This document shows, piece by piece, positions 1 through 8,800 of a stretch of DNA of 64,000 nucleotides. The position numbers and the translations under genes are program-made. Location: NCBI RefSeq assembly GCF_028069725.1, contig NZ_JANEWG010000021.1, forward strand, positions 1 to 64,000, read 5' to 3'. Every line of letters starts with the position of its first letter. Positions within the stretch are counted from its first letter, which is position 1. Origin of the DNA: Citrobacter sp. Awk 4. Its GTDB lineage: Bacteria; Pseudomonadota; Gammaproteobacteria; Enterobacterales; Enterobacteriaceae. Under the pieces are notes generated by a model, which did not search any database, was not told the origin of the DNA, and worked only from the letters and a program-made list of their open reading frames with translations.

Positions 1-97
1 CTTTTCCACCCCGCCTTCATCGCCCCCTTTTGTTTCACAATTTGCTGACATACTATCGAATGGTATGGGCAACCTGTGAACGCATAAGGAGAATAAT

Positions 98-1552
98 ATG
101 GAGAATCAGGGTAAAGGTCTGACACCCGAACAGGCGCTGGAGCGCCTTAATGAATTATATGATCGCTCAGTAAATGCACTACGGGAAGCCATCTCTCACT
201 ATATTGAAAACGGCACGCTACCCGATGCCGCCGCAAGAAATAATGGGCTTTTCGTCTACCCCTCACTCTCAGTAAGCTGGGACGGTACCGCCACTAATCC
301 CCCCAAAACGCGCGCTTTTGGGCGTTTTACCCATGCGGGATGCTACACCACTACCGTAACACGCCCCGAACTGTTTCGCGCTTACCTGCTTGAACAGCTC
401 ACGCTTGTCTATCAGGACTACGGCGCACATATCTGTGTCGAACCATCGCACCATGAGATCCCCTATCCTTATGTTATTGACGGTTCCGCATTGACGCTTG
501 ATCGCTCAATGAGCGCCGGACTCACGCGCCATTTCCCGACAACAGAACTGGCGCAGATTGGTGATGAAACGGCTGATGGTATTTATCATCCGGTAGAGTT
601 TTCGCCTCTGTCGCATTTTGATGCCCGCCGCGTCGATTTTTCGCTGGCACGGCTGCGCCACTATACTGGTACGCCGGTTGAACATTTTCAGCCCTTTGTG
701 TTGTTTACTAACTACACCCGTTACGTGGATGAATTTGTGCGTTGGGGATGCAGCCAAATACTGGATCCGGACAGCCCTTACATCGCCCTGTCTTGTGCAG
801 GAGGGATCTGGATCACCGCAGAAACCGAAGCGCCGGAAGAAGCTATTTCCGATTTGGCCTGGAAAAAGCATCAAATGCCTGCCTGGCATCTGATCACCGC
901 TGACGGTCAGGGCATTACGCTGGTGAACATCGGTGTCGGCCCTTCTAATGCCAAAACGATTTGCGACCATCTGGCCGTCCTGCGCCCGGATGTCTGGCTG
1001 ATGATCGGCCACTGTGGCGGATTACGTGAAAGTCAGTCCATTGGTGATTACGTACTGGCTCACGCCTATTTGCGCGACGATCACGTGCTGGATGCCGTAC
1101 TGCCGCCCGATATCCCCATCCCCAGCATTGCCGAAGTACAGCGCGCGCTCTATGACGCTACCAAACAGGTCAGTGGTATGCCGGGCGAAGAGGTTAAACA
1201 ACGCCTGCGCACCGGAACCGTAGTCACCACAGATGACCGAAACTGGGAATTGCGTTATTCGGCCTCAGCATTGCGCTTTAACCTCAGTCGCGCCGTGGCG
1301 ATTGATATGGAAAGCGCCACCATTGCTGCGCAGGGCTATCGTTTCCGCGTTCCTTACGGCACGCTGCTGTGTGTTTCCGATAAGCCATTGCACGGCGAAA
1401 TTAAGCTACCGGGCCAGGCTAACCGTTTTTATGAGGGTGCAATTTCCGAGCACCTGCAGATTGGTATCCGGGCGATCGACCTGCTGCGCGCAGAAGGTGA
1501 TCGTCTGCATTCCCGTAAATTACGTACGTTCAACGAACCGCCGTTCCGTTAA
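98..1552 (+). CDS. amn: AMP nucleosidase
   Basis: This 484-residue protein matches the usual Amn length. Amn hydrolyses AMP to adenine and ribose 5-phosphate in the cytoplasm and helps set adenylate pools. The N-terminal third (about 1-170) is the AMN-specific domain, and the C-terminal half (about 230-470) is a nucleoside-phosphorylase fold with the run GVGPSNAKTICDHLAVLRPD and the late DMESATIAAQGYRF segment typical of the family. An AAGGAG ribosome site lies 7 bases before the ATG. The 97 bases before it hold no other gene and no promoter I can call with confidence. The C-terminal two thirds looks almost identical to E. coli Amn as I recall it, while the first 60 residues are more divergent. 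It is followed after 15 bp by a peptidase gene on the same strand, so the two are probably co-transcribed. In K-12 amn lies far from serT, so its place here is unusual. Confidence 0.95.
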   Translation: MENQGKGLTPEQALERLNELYDRSVNALREAISHYIENGTLPDAAARNNGLFVYPSLSVSWDGTATNPPKTRAFGRFTHAGCYTTTVTRPELFRAYLLEQLTLVYQDYGAHICVEPSHHEIPYPYVIDGSALTLDRSMSAGLTRHFPTTELAQIGDETADGIYHPVEFSPLSHFDARRVDFSLARLRHYTGTPVEHFQPFVLFTNYTRYVDEFVRWGCSQILDPDSPYIALSCAGGIWITAETEAPEEAISDLAWKKHQMPAWHLITADGQGITLVNIGVGPSNAKTICDHLAVLRPDVWLMIGHCGGLRESQSIGDYVLAHAYLRDDHVLDAVLPPDIPIPSIAEVQRALYDATKQVSGMPGEEVKQRLRTGTVVTTDDRNWELRYSASALRFNLSRAVAIDMESATIAAQGYRFRVPYGTLLCVSDKPLHGEIKLPGQANRFYEGAISEHLQIGIRAIDLLRAEGDRLHSRKLRTFNEPPFR

Positions 1553-1567
1553 GACCAGAAGGTATCT

Positions 1568-3346
1568 ATGCAAAATTCAACACCCCTTTCCGCTCTGCGC
1601 AACTTACTGATAACGCAAGGGCTGGATGGCATGATTGTCCCGCGCGCCGACGCCCATCAGAGCGAAGATTGTACGCCGCATGACAATAAACTGGCCTGGT
1701 TGACCGGGTTTAGCGGCTCCGCTGGACTGGCGCTGGTGCTCCGCGACCGGGCGCTAATCTTCGTCGACGGGCGATACCAGGTGCAGGTGCGCGCTGAAGT
1801 CGATCTCAACGATTTTGAGATTCATCATTTGCATGACGAACCACTGGCAGACTATCTGCAGGCGCATGTCCCGTCTGGGGCGCGTATCGCATTCGAGCCT
1901 CTATTGATGGCTAACAGCCAGTTCGAAGCACTCTCGACGACGCACTGCGAACTGGTCGCCTTAGAGAGCGATCCTTTCGACACCGTATGGCATGACCGTC
2001 CCGCACCACCTTGCGGACTGATAAGGGAAATGCCGATTGAAATCAGCGGAGAAAGCAGCGCGCAAAAACGCACGCGGATTATCGACGCGATGTCAAAACA
2101 CCAGGCGGATATTCTCGCTATCACCTTGCCGGACAACATTGCCTGGCTGCTGAATGTCCGCGGCTCAGACCTGAATATGGTGCCGGTGCCTTTCTCTTTT
2201 GCTCTGTTGCACCGCACGGGTGAGCTGGAGTGGTTCGTCGATAGCCGAAAAACCACATCACTACCGGATGCATTGCTGGAGACGTTGACGCTCTCAGCAC
2301 AGAGCGATTTCCTGTCTCGCTGCCAACAACTTGCCCCCGGAAAACGCGTTCTGGTCGATAAAGATTACGCGCCGGTTGCGCTACGTTTTGCCATTGAACA
2401 GCACGGCGGCGAAGTCATTTGGTCGCCCGATCCCATTACCTTTATCAAAGCGCATAAAAACGAAACAGAGCTGGCAGGTTACCGGGAATGCCACCAGCAG
2501 GATGGTGCCGCCTGGGTTAACTTTTTGGCATGGCTGGCACATGAGGTTCCCCTGCGCGAAGCGGCGGGCAATCCCGTGACCGAACTGGAGGCCCAGGCAA
2601 AACAGCTGTTCTACCGTCAACAGCAACCGGGGTTTATTGAACAAAGTTTTGGCACGATTTCGGCCTCCGCAAGCAACGCCGCCATGTGCCATTATCACTC
2701 AAGTGAACAAACCAATACGCCGATCACATCGCAAGCGATGTACCTGAACGATTCCGGCGGTCAGTATCACAATGGAACCACCGATACCACCCGTACGATG
2801 GCGTTTGGTCCTCAGAATGCGCAGCGGAAGCTACATTACACAGCTGTACTGAAGGGTTTCCTGTCACTGATCACCCTGCAGTTCCCCAGCGAAACTCAGG
2901 GCCACCAGCTTGATGCGTTTGCCCGCAGGGCGCTTTGGGAACTCGGCCTCGATTACGATCATGGCACCGGTCACGGCGTCGGTCATCAGTTGTTGATCCA
3001 CGAGCAGCCCCACCGCCTGGCTAAAAAAGTGAATCCGTGGCCGCTGGTTGCAGGCAATATCATGACCATTGAGCCGGGTTATTACCTCGCCGGGCAGTAT
3101 GGTATCCGTATTGAAAATCAGGTTGAAATCGTAGAAAGTCGCCCTGGATTCTGCAAGTTTTCCACGCTGACACTGGTACCCATCGATTTGAATCTTGTGG
3201 AATTACATCTGCTGAGTGATGCTGAAAAACAATGGATCGATGACTACCATCTGCAGGTCAGAGAGACCTTGTCTGGGCGGGTGGACAGCGAAGCGCGTCC
3301 GTGGCTATTTGCTGCAACGGCCCCCATTCGGGTACAGGCAAATTAA
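1568..3346 (+). CDS. Xaa-Pro aminopeptidase, M24B (aminopeptidase P) family
   Basis: This is a 592-residue cytoplasmic metallopeptidase with the long aminopeptidase P layout: two creatinase-like N-terminal domains (about 1-310), a pita-bread catalytic domain (about 315-530) and a short C-terminal M24_C tail (about 535-592). All five expected metal ligands are present: D395 and D406 (in LNDSGGQY and TTDTTRT), H469 (GTGHGVGH), E502 (TIEPGYY) and E516 (RIENQVE). It should remove N-terminal residues preceding proline. It is longer than, and distinct from, the 441-residue PepP type. AGAAGG stands 7 bases before the ATG, and only 15 bp separate it from amn, indicating one operon that ends at the hairpin at 3433. 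There is no signal peptide. No gene symbol is certain to me. Confidence 0.9.
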   Translation: MQNSTPLSALRNLLITQGLDGMIVPRADAHQSEDCTPHDNKLAWLTGFSGSAGLALVLRDRALIFVDGRYQVQVRAEVDLNDFEIHHLHDEPLADYLQAHVPSGARIAFEPLLMANSQFEALSTTHCELVALESDPFDTVWHDRPAPPCGLIREMPIEISGESSAQKRTRIIDAMSKHQADILAITLPDNIAWLLNVRGSDLNMVPVPFSFALLHRTGELEWFVDSRKTTSLPDALLETLTLSAQSDFLSRCQQLAPGKRVLVDKDYAPVALRFAIEQHGGEVIWSPDPITFIKAHKNETELAGYRECHQQDGAAWVNFLAWLAHEVPLREAAGNPVTELEAQAKQLFYRQQQPGFIEQSFGTISASASNAAMCHYHSSEQTNTPITSQAMYLNDSGGQYHNGTTDTTRTMAFGPQNAQRKLHYTAVLKGFLSLITLQFPSETQGHQLDAFARRALWELGLDYDHGTGHGVGHQLLIHEQPHRLAKKVNPWPLVAGNIMTIEPGYYLAGQYGIRIENQVEIVESRPGFCKFSTLTLVPIDLNLVELHLLSDAEKQWIDDYHLQVRETLSGRVDSEARPWLFAATAPIRVQAN

Positions 3347-3385
3347 GCCTGCCGAAGAAAGCAAAGTACCCACAGGCGCAATACC

Positions 3386-3407
3386 GATCCGTTAACGATC
3401 CGTTAAC
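3386..3407. repeat. Perfect tandem duplication of an 11-bp unit
   Basis: GATCCGTTAAC occurs twice head to tail (3386-3396 and 3397-3407) between the peptidase stop codon and its terminator. Each unit contains the palindrome GTTAAC. No known regulator site fits well; replication slippage is the simplest origin. Confidence 0.6.
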
Positions 3408-3432
3408 CGCGCCTTTATCTGCGGCTCGATGA

Positions 3433-3462
3433 CGGCTTCCATAACAGGGAGCCGTTTTTTTT
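3433..3462 (+). terminator. Rho-independent terminator of amn-peptidase operon
   Basis: An 8-bp stem (CGGCTTCC pairing with GGGAGCCG, one G-T pair) with loop ATAACA is followed directly by eight T. It lies 87 bp past the peptidase stop codon and closes the amn-peptidase transcript. Confidence 0.85.
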
Positions 3463-3544
3463 ATGCCGCTTCTTGATGTCCTGCTCGACCTCTGTAATAC
3501 CCCTTTAGCCCTATTCTTCCCAGGAATATCATGTTCTGAGAGCC

Positions 3545-3963
3545 AGCCTGATTTGTGACGGGCGCTCCATTCCCCCTTTTAAACCAGATTGTTCCCCCGG
3601 AAATAAGGCAGAACGCACAGATATAAAGGTATTTTGGAATGTCCTTTCCAGGACTATTACACCCGAAACACGGGTAATGATTGTCACGGATGCAGGCTTT
3701 CAGAATACCGGTTTTCGCTCTATGAAATATCTGGGATGGGATTTTGCCGGGTGGCTCAGGGGGAATACTCAGTTTCAGTTAAAGGAAATTTACTTTGCCA
3801 CGACAGCCGGGATAAACAGTTATTCTCTGGCAACAAAACGGAAAGTCAGGTGCTGATTTATGATCGTAAGACGAAAATCACGCCGACACTGGATCTGCCG
3901 ATGGTCGCAACGAACTGAAAAAAATGATGTTCGAGGGGGTTAATCTTCTGATTGAAGCGCGCT
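3545..3963 (+). pseudogene. Decayed IS4-family transposase fragment
   Basis: One frame (about 3545-3856) reads as the middle of an IS4-family DDE transposase: an ICDGRSIPPF segment like the 'GRSVTLY' region of IS10/IS4 enzymes, then VMIVTDAGFQNTGFRS with the second catalytic Asp, then YLGWDFAGWLRGNTQFQL. It stops after KRKVRC. Weak continuation is visible in another frame to about 3918 and again to 3963, so it carries at least one frameshift. Both ends of the element are missing: there is no start, no first Asp, no final Glu region and no terminal inverted repeats that I can find. It is non-functional. It lies immediately past the 3' end of serT, a common place for mobile DNA to insert. Family assignment is from motif memory; the exact IS is not known. 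Confidence 0.7.
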
Positions 3964-4005
3964 GATCGAGCTGAAATATACCAATAGAATATACCAACAG
4001 CCCAA

Positions 4006-4039
4006 AACAACAAGGGGTTACCTTTCGGTAACCCCTTGT
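4006..4039 (-). terminator. Terminator of serT
   Basis: On the minus strand a 13-bp perfect stem (ACAAGGGGTTACC with GGTAACCCCTTGT) around the tetraloop GAAA is followed by TGTTTT. It begins 7 bp past the tRNA CCA end. Confidence 0.9.
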
Positions 4040-4045
4040 TTAATT

Positions 4046-4133
4046 TGGCGGAAGCGTAGAGATTCGAACTCTAGAACCCTTTCGGGTCGCCGGTTTTCAA
4101 GACCGGTGCCTTCAACCGCTCGGCCACGCTTCC
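4046..4133 (-). tRNA. serT: tRNA-Ser (anticodon TGA)
   Basis: The 88-base minus-strand sequence begins GGAAGCGTGGCCGAGCGG and ends TTCCGCCA, with encoded CCA. The anticodon loop CTTGAAA gives anticodon TGA, which reads UCN serine codons. A long variable arm (class II tRNA) and the TTCGAATC T-loop are present. The 7-bp acceptor stem (GGAAGCG with CGCTTCC) pairs perfectly. The sequence is nearly identical to E. coli serT. Its 3' end faces the IS4-family remnant. Confidence 0.98.
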
Positions 4134-4143
4134 AATGAGGCGC

Positions 4144-4172
4144 ACTATAAACATCCCGAACTGACCTGTAAA
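4144..4172 (-). promoter_or_regulatory. serT sigma-70 promoter
   Basis: On the minus strand TTTACA (-35, 4167-4172) and TATAGT (-10, 4144-4149) are separated by exactly 17 bp. A GC-rich discriminator (GCGCC) follows, as in stringently controlled stable-RNA promoters. It lies 10 bp before the tRNA 5' end. Confidence 0.85.
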
Positions 4173-4265
4173 GCACCAAAGCGTTCGTTTGCCTGAAAAA
4201 CAGTCAAAATGCTGTTAATAGCCTGAAATAACAGCAGATTGACCATTTATTCAGCACATAAAGCA

Positions 4266-5894
4266 TCAATGCTTTTTGATGTACATATCTTTGCTGTAGT
4301 AATTTCCCAGGCTGTCGGAGACAAATCCGCCCACCCACGGTTTCACCAGGTGGGTGCGAACGTAGTGATAAACTGGAATTGCCGGTACATCTTGCCCAAG
4401 CAAGTCCTCAGCCTGCTGGTAATACTTGCCTCGCTCCGCGACCGTTGCTGCTTTCGCAGCGTTCCGTAACGCCTCGTCATACGCAGGATTACTGTACTTG
4501 CTCGTGTTCTCACTGTCGCCAGTACGGTATGTATTCAGGAAACTTGCCGCATCATCGTAATCCGCGATCCATGCATAACGAACCGCATCAAAATTACCGG
4601 TATGCATGGTATCGAGCATCGTTTTCCATTCCTGATTCTGTAATTTCGCCTCTACGCCGAGGTTCTTCTTCCACATCGAACTCGCCGCAATGGCAATACG
4701 TTGGTGCGTTTCCGAGGTGTTATAAAGCAAATTGAACGAAAGCGGATGTTCCGGGCCAAATCCCGCTTCGGCTAACAGTTTTTTCGCCTCTGCGATGCGT
4801 TTGTCCCGTGGCCAGGAAGCATAATCAGGAGCACGCAGTGTCACGCCGCCAATATCAGGCTGGCTAATAACCCAGGCTTCGCGCTGCCCCTGCCCCATGA
4901 CTTTCTGCGCGATAATGTCCTTATCCAGCGCCATATTCAGCGCACGGCGAACTCGCGGATCATTGAACGGCGCGCGGGTGGTATTGAACTGATAGTAATA
5001 GGTTGACAGTTGGGGGGCGACACGTAGCTCTTCGCCCATGGTTTTTTTCAATTGCGCGAACTGGTTTACCGGCACGGTATAAACAATATCTATCTCCCCT
5101 GCTTTGTAGCGATTAACGTCCGCCGCTTCAGAGCTGATGGGCAGCCAGGTGACTTTATTGATAACCGTATGCTTATCATCCCAGTAGTGAGGGTTACGCT
5201 CCGTCACGATCCGTTCGTTCACCACCCATTGCGAAAGCGTGTATGCTCCGCTGCTGACGAAATGTTCGGGTTTTGTCCATTTATCACCAAAACGGCCAAT
5301 CAGGACTTTATCCAGCGGCACCAGAGAGGGATGGGCCAGCATTGCGAGAAAGGCAGCGGTTGGCTGCGTTAGGGTGATTTCCAGGGTTCTGTCATTGACA
5401 GCTTTGACCCCCAACGTATCAGGCGCCTTGTTGCCTTGCGCAATCTCTGCGGCATTCAGAACATGCATATTCCCCAGATAGGTCGCATACGGAGAGGCCG
5501 TTTTGGGTGAAACTAAACGCTGCCAGCTCCAGACGATATCCTGCGCCGTGATAGCCGAGCCATCTGACCAGGTGATCCCAGGGCGTAAATGGAACGTCCA
5601 GACCGTATTGGCTTTATTTTCCCATGAAACGGCAAGTCGCGGTTCAATCGCCCCTTCCGGAGTGACGGCAACCAGTCCATCGAACATATCGCTGATTAAA
5701 CCAAACTCGACATTGCTTTCCACTTTATGCGGGTCCAGCGATGCCGGTTCGCTACCGTTGTTTCTGACCAGTTCCTGATTTTCTGCCAATACCGTTCCAG
5801 CGGGAACATTCGCCGCCCATGCTGCACTGGTTATCGGCATCAGACTGACGGCTAACAGCGTAAACGTAAACACCCTCGGGTTGAGTTGAACCAT
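4266..5894 (-). CDS. Stand-alone OppA/MppA-type periplasmic peptide-binding protein
   Basis: This 542-residue protein has a signal peptide ending near AAWA|ANVPAG (about residue 28), so the mature protein is periplasmic. It is a family 5 extracellular solute-binding protein. VRNNGSEPASLDPHK, VWTFHLRPGITWSDG, WVVNERIV, YYYQFNTT and KPWVGGFV all follow E. coli OppA and MppA closely, suggesting roughly half identity. It probably binds oligopeptides or murein peptide. No permease or ATPase gene is next to it, so, like MppA, it would have to share the Opp or Dpp translocator (inference). An AAGGTAAGGG ribosome site precedes the ATG. It sits between yccA and serT, where K-12 has no gene, as recalled. 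No gene symbol is certain. Confidence 0.9.
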   Translation of the reverse strand: MVQLNPRVFTFTLLAVSLMPITSAAWAANVPAGTVLAENQELVRNNGSEPASLDPHKVESNVEFGLISDMFDGLVAVTPEGAIEPRLAVSWENKANTVWTFHLRPGITWSDGSAITAQDIVWSWQRLVSPKTASPYATYLGNMHVLNAAEIAQGNKAPDTLGVKAVNDRTLEITLTQPTAAFLAMLAHPSLVPLDKVLIGRFGDKWTKPEHFVSSGAYTLSQWVVNERIVTERNPHYWDDKHTVINKVTWLPISSEAADVNRYKAGEIDIVYTVPVNQFAQLKKTMGEELRVAPQLSTYYYQFNTTRAPFNDPRVRRALNMALDKDIIAQKVMGQGQREAWVISQPDIGGVTLRAPDYASWPRDKRIAEAKKLLAEAGFGPEHPLSFNLLYNTSETHQRIAIAASSMWKKNLGVEAKLQNQEWKTMLDTMHTGNFDAVRYAWIADYDDAASFLNTYRTGDSENTSKYSNPAYDEALRNAAKAATVAERGKYYQQAEDLLGQDVPAIPVYHYVRTHLVKPWVGGFVSDSLGNYYSKDMYIKKH

Positions 5895-6075
5895 TCCCTT
5901 ACCTTATTGATATGTTGATGAGGACATCACCACTCATAATGGGCGTCATGTTATAAAGCAATAATTTTCAGTCACCTATACGACGCCGATCGCTCTGAAA
6001 CGTATAATTGGTGTGTTAAACTGGTTTGCCTGATTTTTCTGAAATAAAATGCTTATCCTGTGGAAGATCAAATGC

Positions 6076-6090
6076 GTAAAGATGGGTAAA
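6076..6090 (+). promoter_or_regulatory. CpxR box upstream of yccA
   Basis: GTAAA-GATGG-GTAAA is a perfect match to the GTAAA-N5-GTAAA consensus for the envelope-stress regulator CpxR, 71-85 bp before the yccA start. yccA is a known Cpx regulon member in E. coli, which supports the call. Confidence 0.8.
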
Positions 6091-6160
6091 ACCGCTGTGT
6101 CCTCGCCAGCGATTTCTTTATCCTCCATCATTAATTACATCTGTCATAAGAGAGTGACTC

Positions 6161-6820
6161 ATGGATCGTATAATTACTTCATCGCGCGACCGTACATCGC
6201 TACTCAGCACTCACAAAGTGCTGAGAAACACCTATTTTCTGCTGAGTCTGACGCTGGCGTTTTCAGCGATCACCGCCACGGCAAGCACCGTATTAATGCT
6301 GCCGTCTCCGGGTTTGATCCTGACGCTGGTGGGTATGTATGGCCTGATGTTCCTGACCTATAAAACAGCGAACAAACCGACCGGCATCCTCGCGGCTTTC
6401 GCATTTACTGGCTTCCTGGGCTACATTCTCGGCCCGATGCTTAATGCCTATCTGTCCGCAGGTATGGGTGATGTTATCGCGATGGCGTTGGGTGGTACTG
6501 CGCTGGTCTTTTTCTGCTGCTCTGCCTACGTTCTGACCACGCGCAAAGACATGTCTTTCCTCGGCGGTATGCTGATGGCAGGTGTGGTTGTCGTACTGAT
6601 TGGTATGGTGGCGAACATCTTCCTGCAACTGCCTGCACTGCATCTTGCTATTAGCGCAGTGTTTATTCTGATCTCTTCCGGCGCCATCCTGTTTGAGACC
6701 AGCAACATTATCCGTGGTGGTGAGACCAACTACATCCGTGCGACGGTCAGCCTGTACGTCTCGCTCTACAACATCTTTGTCAGCCTGCTGAGCATTCTGG
6801 GTTTCGCCAGCCGCGACTAA
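6161..6820 (+). CDS. yccA: Modulator of FtsH protease (BI-1 family membrane protein)
   Basis: This 219-residue inner-membrane protein has seven hydrophobic segments spread from about residue 25 to 215 and belongs to the Bax-inhibitor-1 (TMBIM/UPF0005) family. In E. coli YccA is a slow FtsH substrate that inhibits FtsH and so protects SecY in jammed translocons. The short N-terminal tail ([13 protein letters not shown]) is the part FtsH needs for degradation. Length equals E. coli YccA. An AAGAGAGTG ribosome site precedes the ATG, and a consensus CpxR box lies upstream. It is monocistronic, closed by the hairpin at 6841. Confidence 0.97.
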   Translation: MDRIITSSRDRTSLLSTHKVLRNTYFLLSLTLAFSAITATASTVLMLPSPGLILTLVGMYGLMFLTYKTANKPTGILAAFAFTGFLGYILGPMLNAYLSAGMGDVIAMALGGTALVFFCCSAYVLTTRKDMSFLGGMLMAGVVVVLIGMVANIFLQLPALHLAISAVFILISSGAILFETSNIIRGGETNYIRATVSLYVSLYNIFVSLLSILGFASRD

Positions 6821-6840
6821 GCGACAAAATGTGTCATCCG

Positions 6841-6868
6841 GCCCCGCTTATGCGGGGCTTTGTTTTTT
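6841..6868 (+). terminator. yccA terminator
   Basis: GCCCCGC-TTAT-GCGGGGC stem-loop followed by TTTGTTTTTT, 21 bp past the yccA stop. Confidence 0.9.
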
Positions 6869-6907
6869 GGTAAACTGACGACCGTTTTACTCACGCTGTG
6901 AAGAATT

Positions 6908-7237
6908 ATGTTGATCTTTGAAGGGAAAGAAATCGATACCGATAGCGAAGGCTATCTGAAAGAGACGGCGCAATGGAGCGAGCCTCTGGCGGTGGTTATT
7001 GCACAAAACGAAGGTATAACCCTCTCGGCGGAACACTGGGAAGTGGTACGCTTTGTCCGTGATTTTTACCTGGAATTTAATACCTCGCCCGCGATCCGTA
7101 TGCTGGTAAAAGCCATGGCCAATAAGCTGGGTGAAGAGAAAGGCAACAGTCGCTACCTGTATCGTCTGTTCCCGAAAGGACCGGCTAAACAGGCCACCAA
7201 AATTGCAGGCCTGCCCAAGCCGGTGAAGTGTATTTAG
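6908..7237 (+). CDS. tusE: Sulfur-transfer protein TusE (tRNA 2-thiouridine synthesis)
   Basis: This is 109 residues, the family's exact length, in the DsrC/TusE fold. TusE takes persulfide sulfur from TusBCD and hands it to MnmA for 2-thiolation of tRNA wobble uridine 34. The conserved penultimate cysteine is present in the C-terminal GLPKPVKCI. The stop codon overlaps the stop of the convergent acyP gene by 4 bp, so the two mRNAs have complementary 3' ends. Confidence 0.97.
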   Translation: MLIFEGKEIDTDSEGYLKETAQWSEPLAVVIAQNEGITLSAEHWEVVRFVRDFYLEFNTSPAIRMLVKAMANKLGEEKGNSRYLYRLFPKGPAKQATKIAGLPKPVKCI

Positions 7238-7515
7238 TAGCGAATACTAAAGCCCTTTAACTCGTCGCCAGGGCGATGTGGTTCACTGAGAACCCGGTCA
7301 ACCCTGGCGCTTCGGGGCCCCCCATCCTTCAGCCACTTAAGCAATTTTTCAACCTGTTCCGCTTCGCCGCAGGCCACCACTTCGACGCTACCGTCATCCA
7401 AATTTTTCGCGTACCCGGTTAATCCCAGCCGTTGCGCTTCATGTTGTGTGCTATAGCGAAAACCAACACCCTGAACGCGCCCATGCACCCAGGCGATTAT
7501 GCAGATTTTTGACAT
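7234..7515 (-). CDS. acyP: Acylphosphatase
   Basis: This 93-residue protein (yccX) hydrolyses acyl phosphates. The signature [12 protein letters not shown] at about 11-22 carries the phosphate-binding Arg, and the Asn of [13 protein letters not shown] (about 39) is the catalytic partner. I chose the start at MSKIC rather than the longer open frame because it gives the family's usual 92-93 residues and has an AGGAGC ribosome site just upstream. It is convergent with tusE and divergent from rlmI; the 94-bp gap before rlmI should hold both promoters. Confidence 0.94.
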   Translation of the reverse strand: MSKICIIAWVHGRVQGVGFRYSTQHEAQRLGLTGYAKNLDDGSVEVVACGEAEQVEKLLKWLKDGGPRSARVDRVLSEPHRPGDELKGFSIRY

Positions 7516-7609
7516 TGCTGTGCTCCTTATCATCGCGGGGCGCGTTGCAAATCCTCGCAAAACTCAGGACAATGGCGCCCATTTCTTTGATTCGACAGAA
7601 TAGTAAATT

Positions 7610-8800
7610 ATGAGTGTACGTTTAGTGTTAGCCAAAGGGCGCGAAAAATCTTTACTTCGCCGCCATCCGTGGGTCTTTTCCGGTGCGGTTGCTCGCATGG
7701 AAGGCAAAGCCAACCTCGGTGAAACCATCGATATTGTTGACCATCAGGGCAAATGGTTAGCACGCGGCGCGTATTCGCCTGCGTCGCAGATTCGTGCACG
7801 CGTCTGGACGTTCGATAAAACGGAATCCATCGACATCGCCTTCTTCACCCGTCGTCTGCAGCAGGCACAGCAGTGGCGTGAGTGGCTGGCGAAGAAAGAC
7901 GGGCTGGACAGCTATCGGCTGATTGCCGGTGAGTCTGATGGTCTGCCCGGCGTGACCATCGACCGTTTCGGCAACTTCCTTGTGCTGCAGCTGTTGAGCG
8001 CCGGTGCGGAATATCAGCGTGCCGCCTTGATAAGCGCACTGCAGACACTGTATCCCGAATGCGCCATTTATGACCGCAGCGATGTTGCGGTGCGTAAAAA
8101 AGAAGGCATGGAGCTAACCCAGGGACCTGTGACAGGTGAATTGCCTCCTGCCCTGCTTCCCATTGAAGAACACGGCATGAAGTTGCTGGTGGATATTCAG
8201 GGCGGACATAAAACCGGTTACTACCTTGATCAACGCGACAGCCGCCTGGCGACCCGTCGCTACGTAGAAAACCAACGCGTCCTGAACTGCTTCTCCTATA
8301 CAGGGGGGTTCGCAGTATCGGCGTTGATGGGCGGATGTCGCCAGGTCGTGAGTGTCGACACTTCTCAGGAAGCGCTGGACATTGCGAAGCAAAACGTTGA
8401 ACTGAACAAGCTGGATCTCAGCAAAGCCGAATTTGTGCGTGATGATGTTTTCAAACTGCTGCGCACCTACCGCGATCGTGGCGAGAAATTTGACGTGATC
8501 GTGATGGATCCGCCGAAATTTGTCGAAAATAAAAGTCAGTTGATGGGCGCATGCCGCGGCTATAAAGACATCAATATGCTGGCAATCCAGCTGCTGAACC
8601 CTGGCGGCGTGTTGCTGACATTCTCCTGTTCCGGGTTGATGACAACCGATTTATTTCAGAAAATCATCGCCGATGCCGCAATAGATGCTGGTCGTGATAT
8701 ACAATTTATAGAGCAGTTCCGTCAGGCTGCCGATCATCCGGTGATCGCTACCTACCCGGAAGGGCTGTATCTGAAAGGGTTTGCCTGTCGCGTCATGTAA
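7610..8800 (+). CDS. rlmI: 23S rRNA m5C1962 methyltransferase RlmI
   Basis: This is 396 residues, equal to E. coli RlmI. It has an N-terminal PUA RNA-binding domain (about 1-80), an EEHGMK linker and a C-terminal Rossmann methyltransferase. The SAM site is [15 protein letters not shown], the catalytic loop is VMDPPKF, and FSCSGLM carries a conserved cysteine. It methylates C5 of C1962 in 23S rRNA. The stop codon ends one base before the sigma-32-like promoter of hspQ begins. Confidence 0.96.
   Translation: MSVRLVLAKGREKSLLRRHPWVFSGAVARMEGKANLGETIDIVDHQGKWLARGAYSPASQIRARVWTFDKTESIDIAFFTRRLQQAQQWREWLAKKDGLDSYRLIAGESDGLPGVTIDRFGNFLVLQLLSAGAEYQRAALISALQTLYPECAIYDRSDVAVRKKEGMELTQGPVTGELPPALLPIEEHGMKLLVDIQGGHKTGYYLDQRDSRLATRRYVENQRVLNCFSYTGGFAVSALMGGCRQVVSVDTSQEALDIAKQNVELNKLDLSKAEFVRDDVFKLLRTYRDRGEKFDVIVMDPPKFVENKSQLMGACRGYKDINMLAIQLLNPGGVLLTFSCSGLMTTDLFQKIIADAAIDAGRDIQFIEQFRQAADHPVIATYPEGLYLKGFACRVM

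Noticed and set aside
3634-3918. A 94-codon ORF beside serT
   Set aside because: It is out of phase with the transposase motifs for most of its length and has no ribosome site; the region is better read as a decayed IS4-family fragment.
4046-4133. serT as a current integrative-element attachment site
   Set aside because: I found no second copy of the tRNA 3' end and no integrase in the window.
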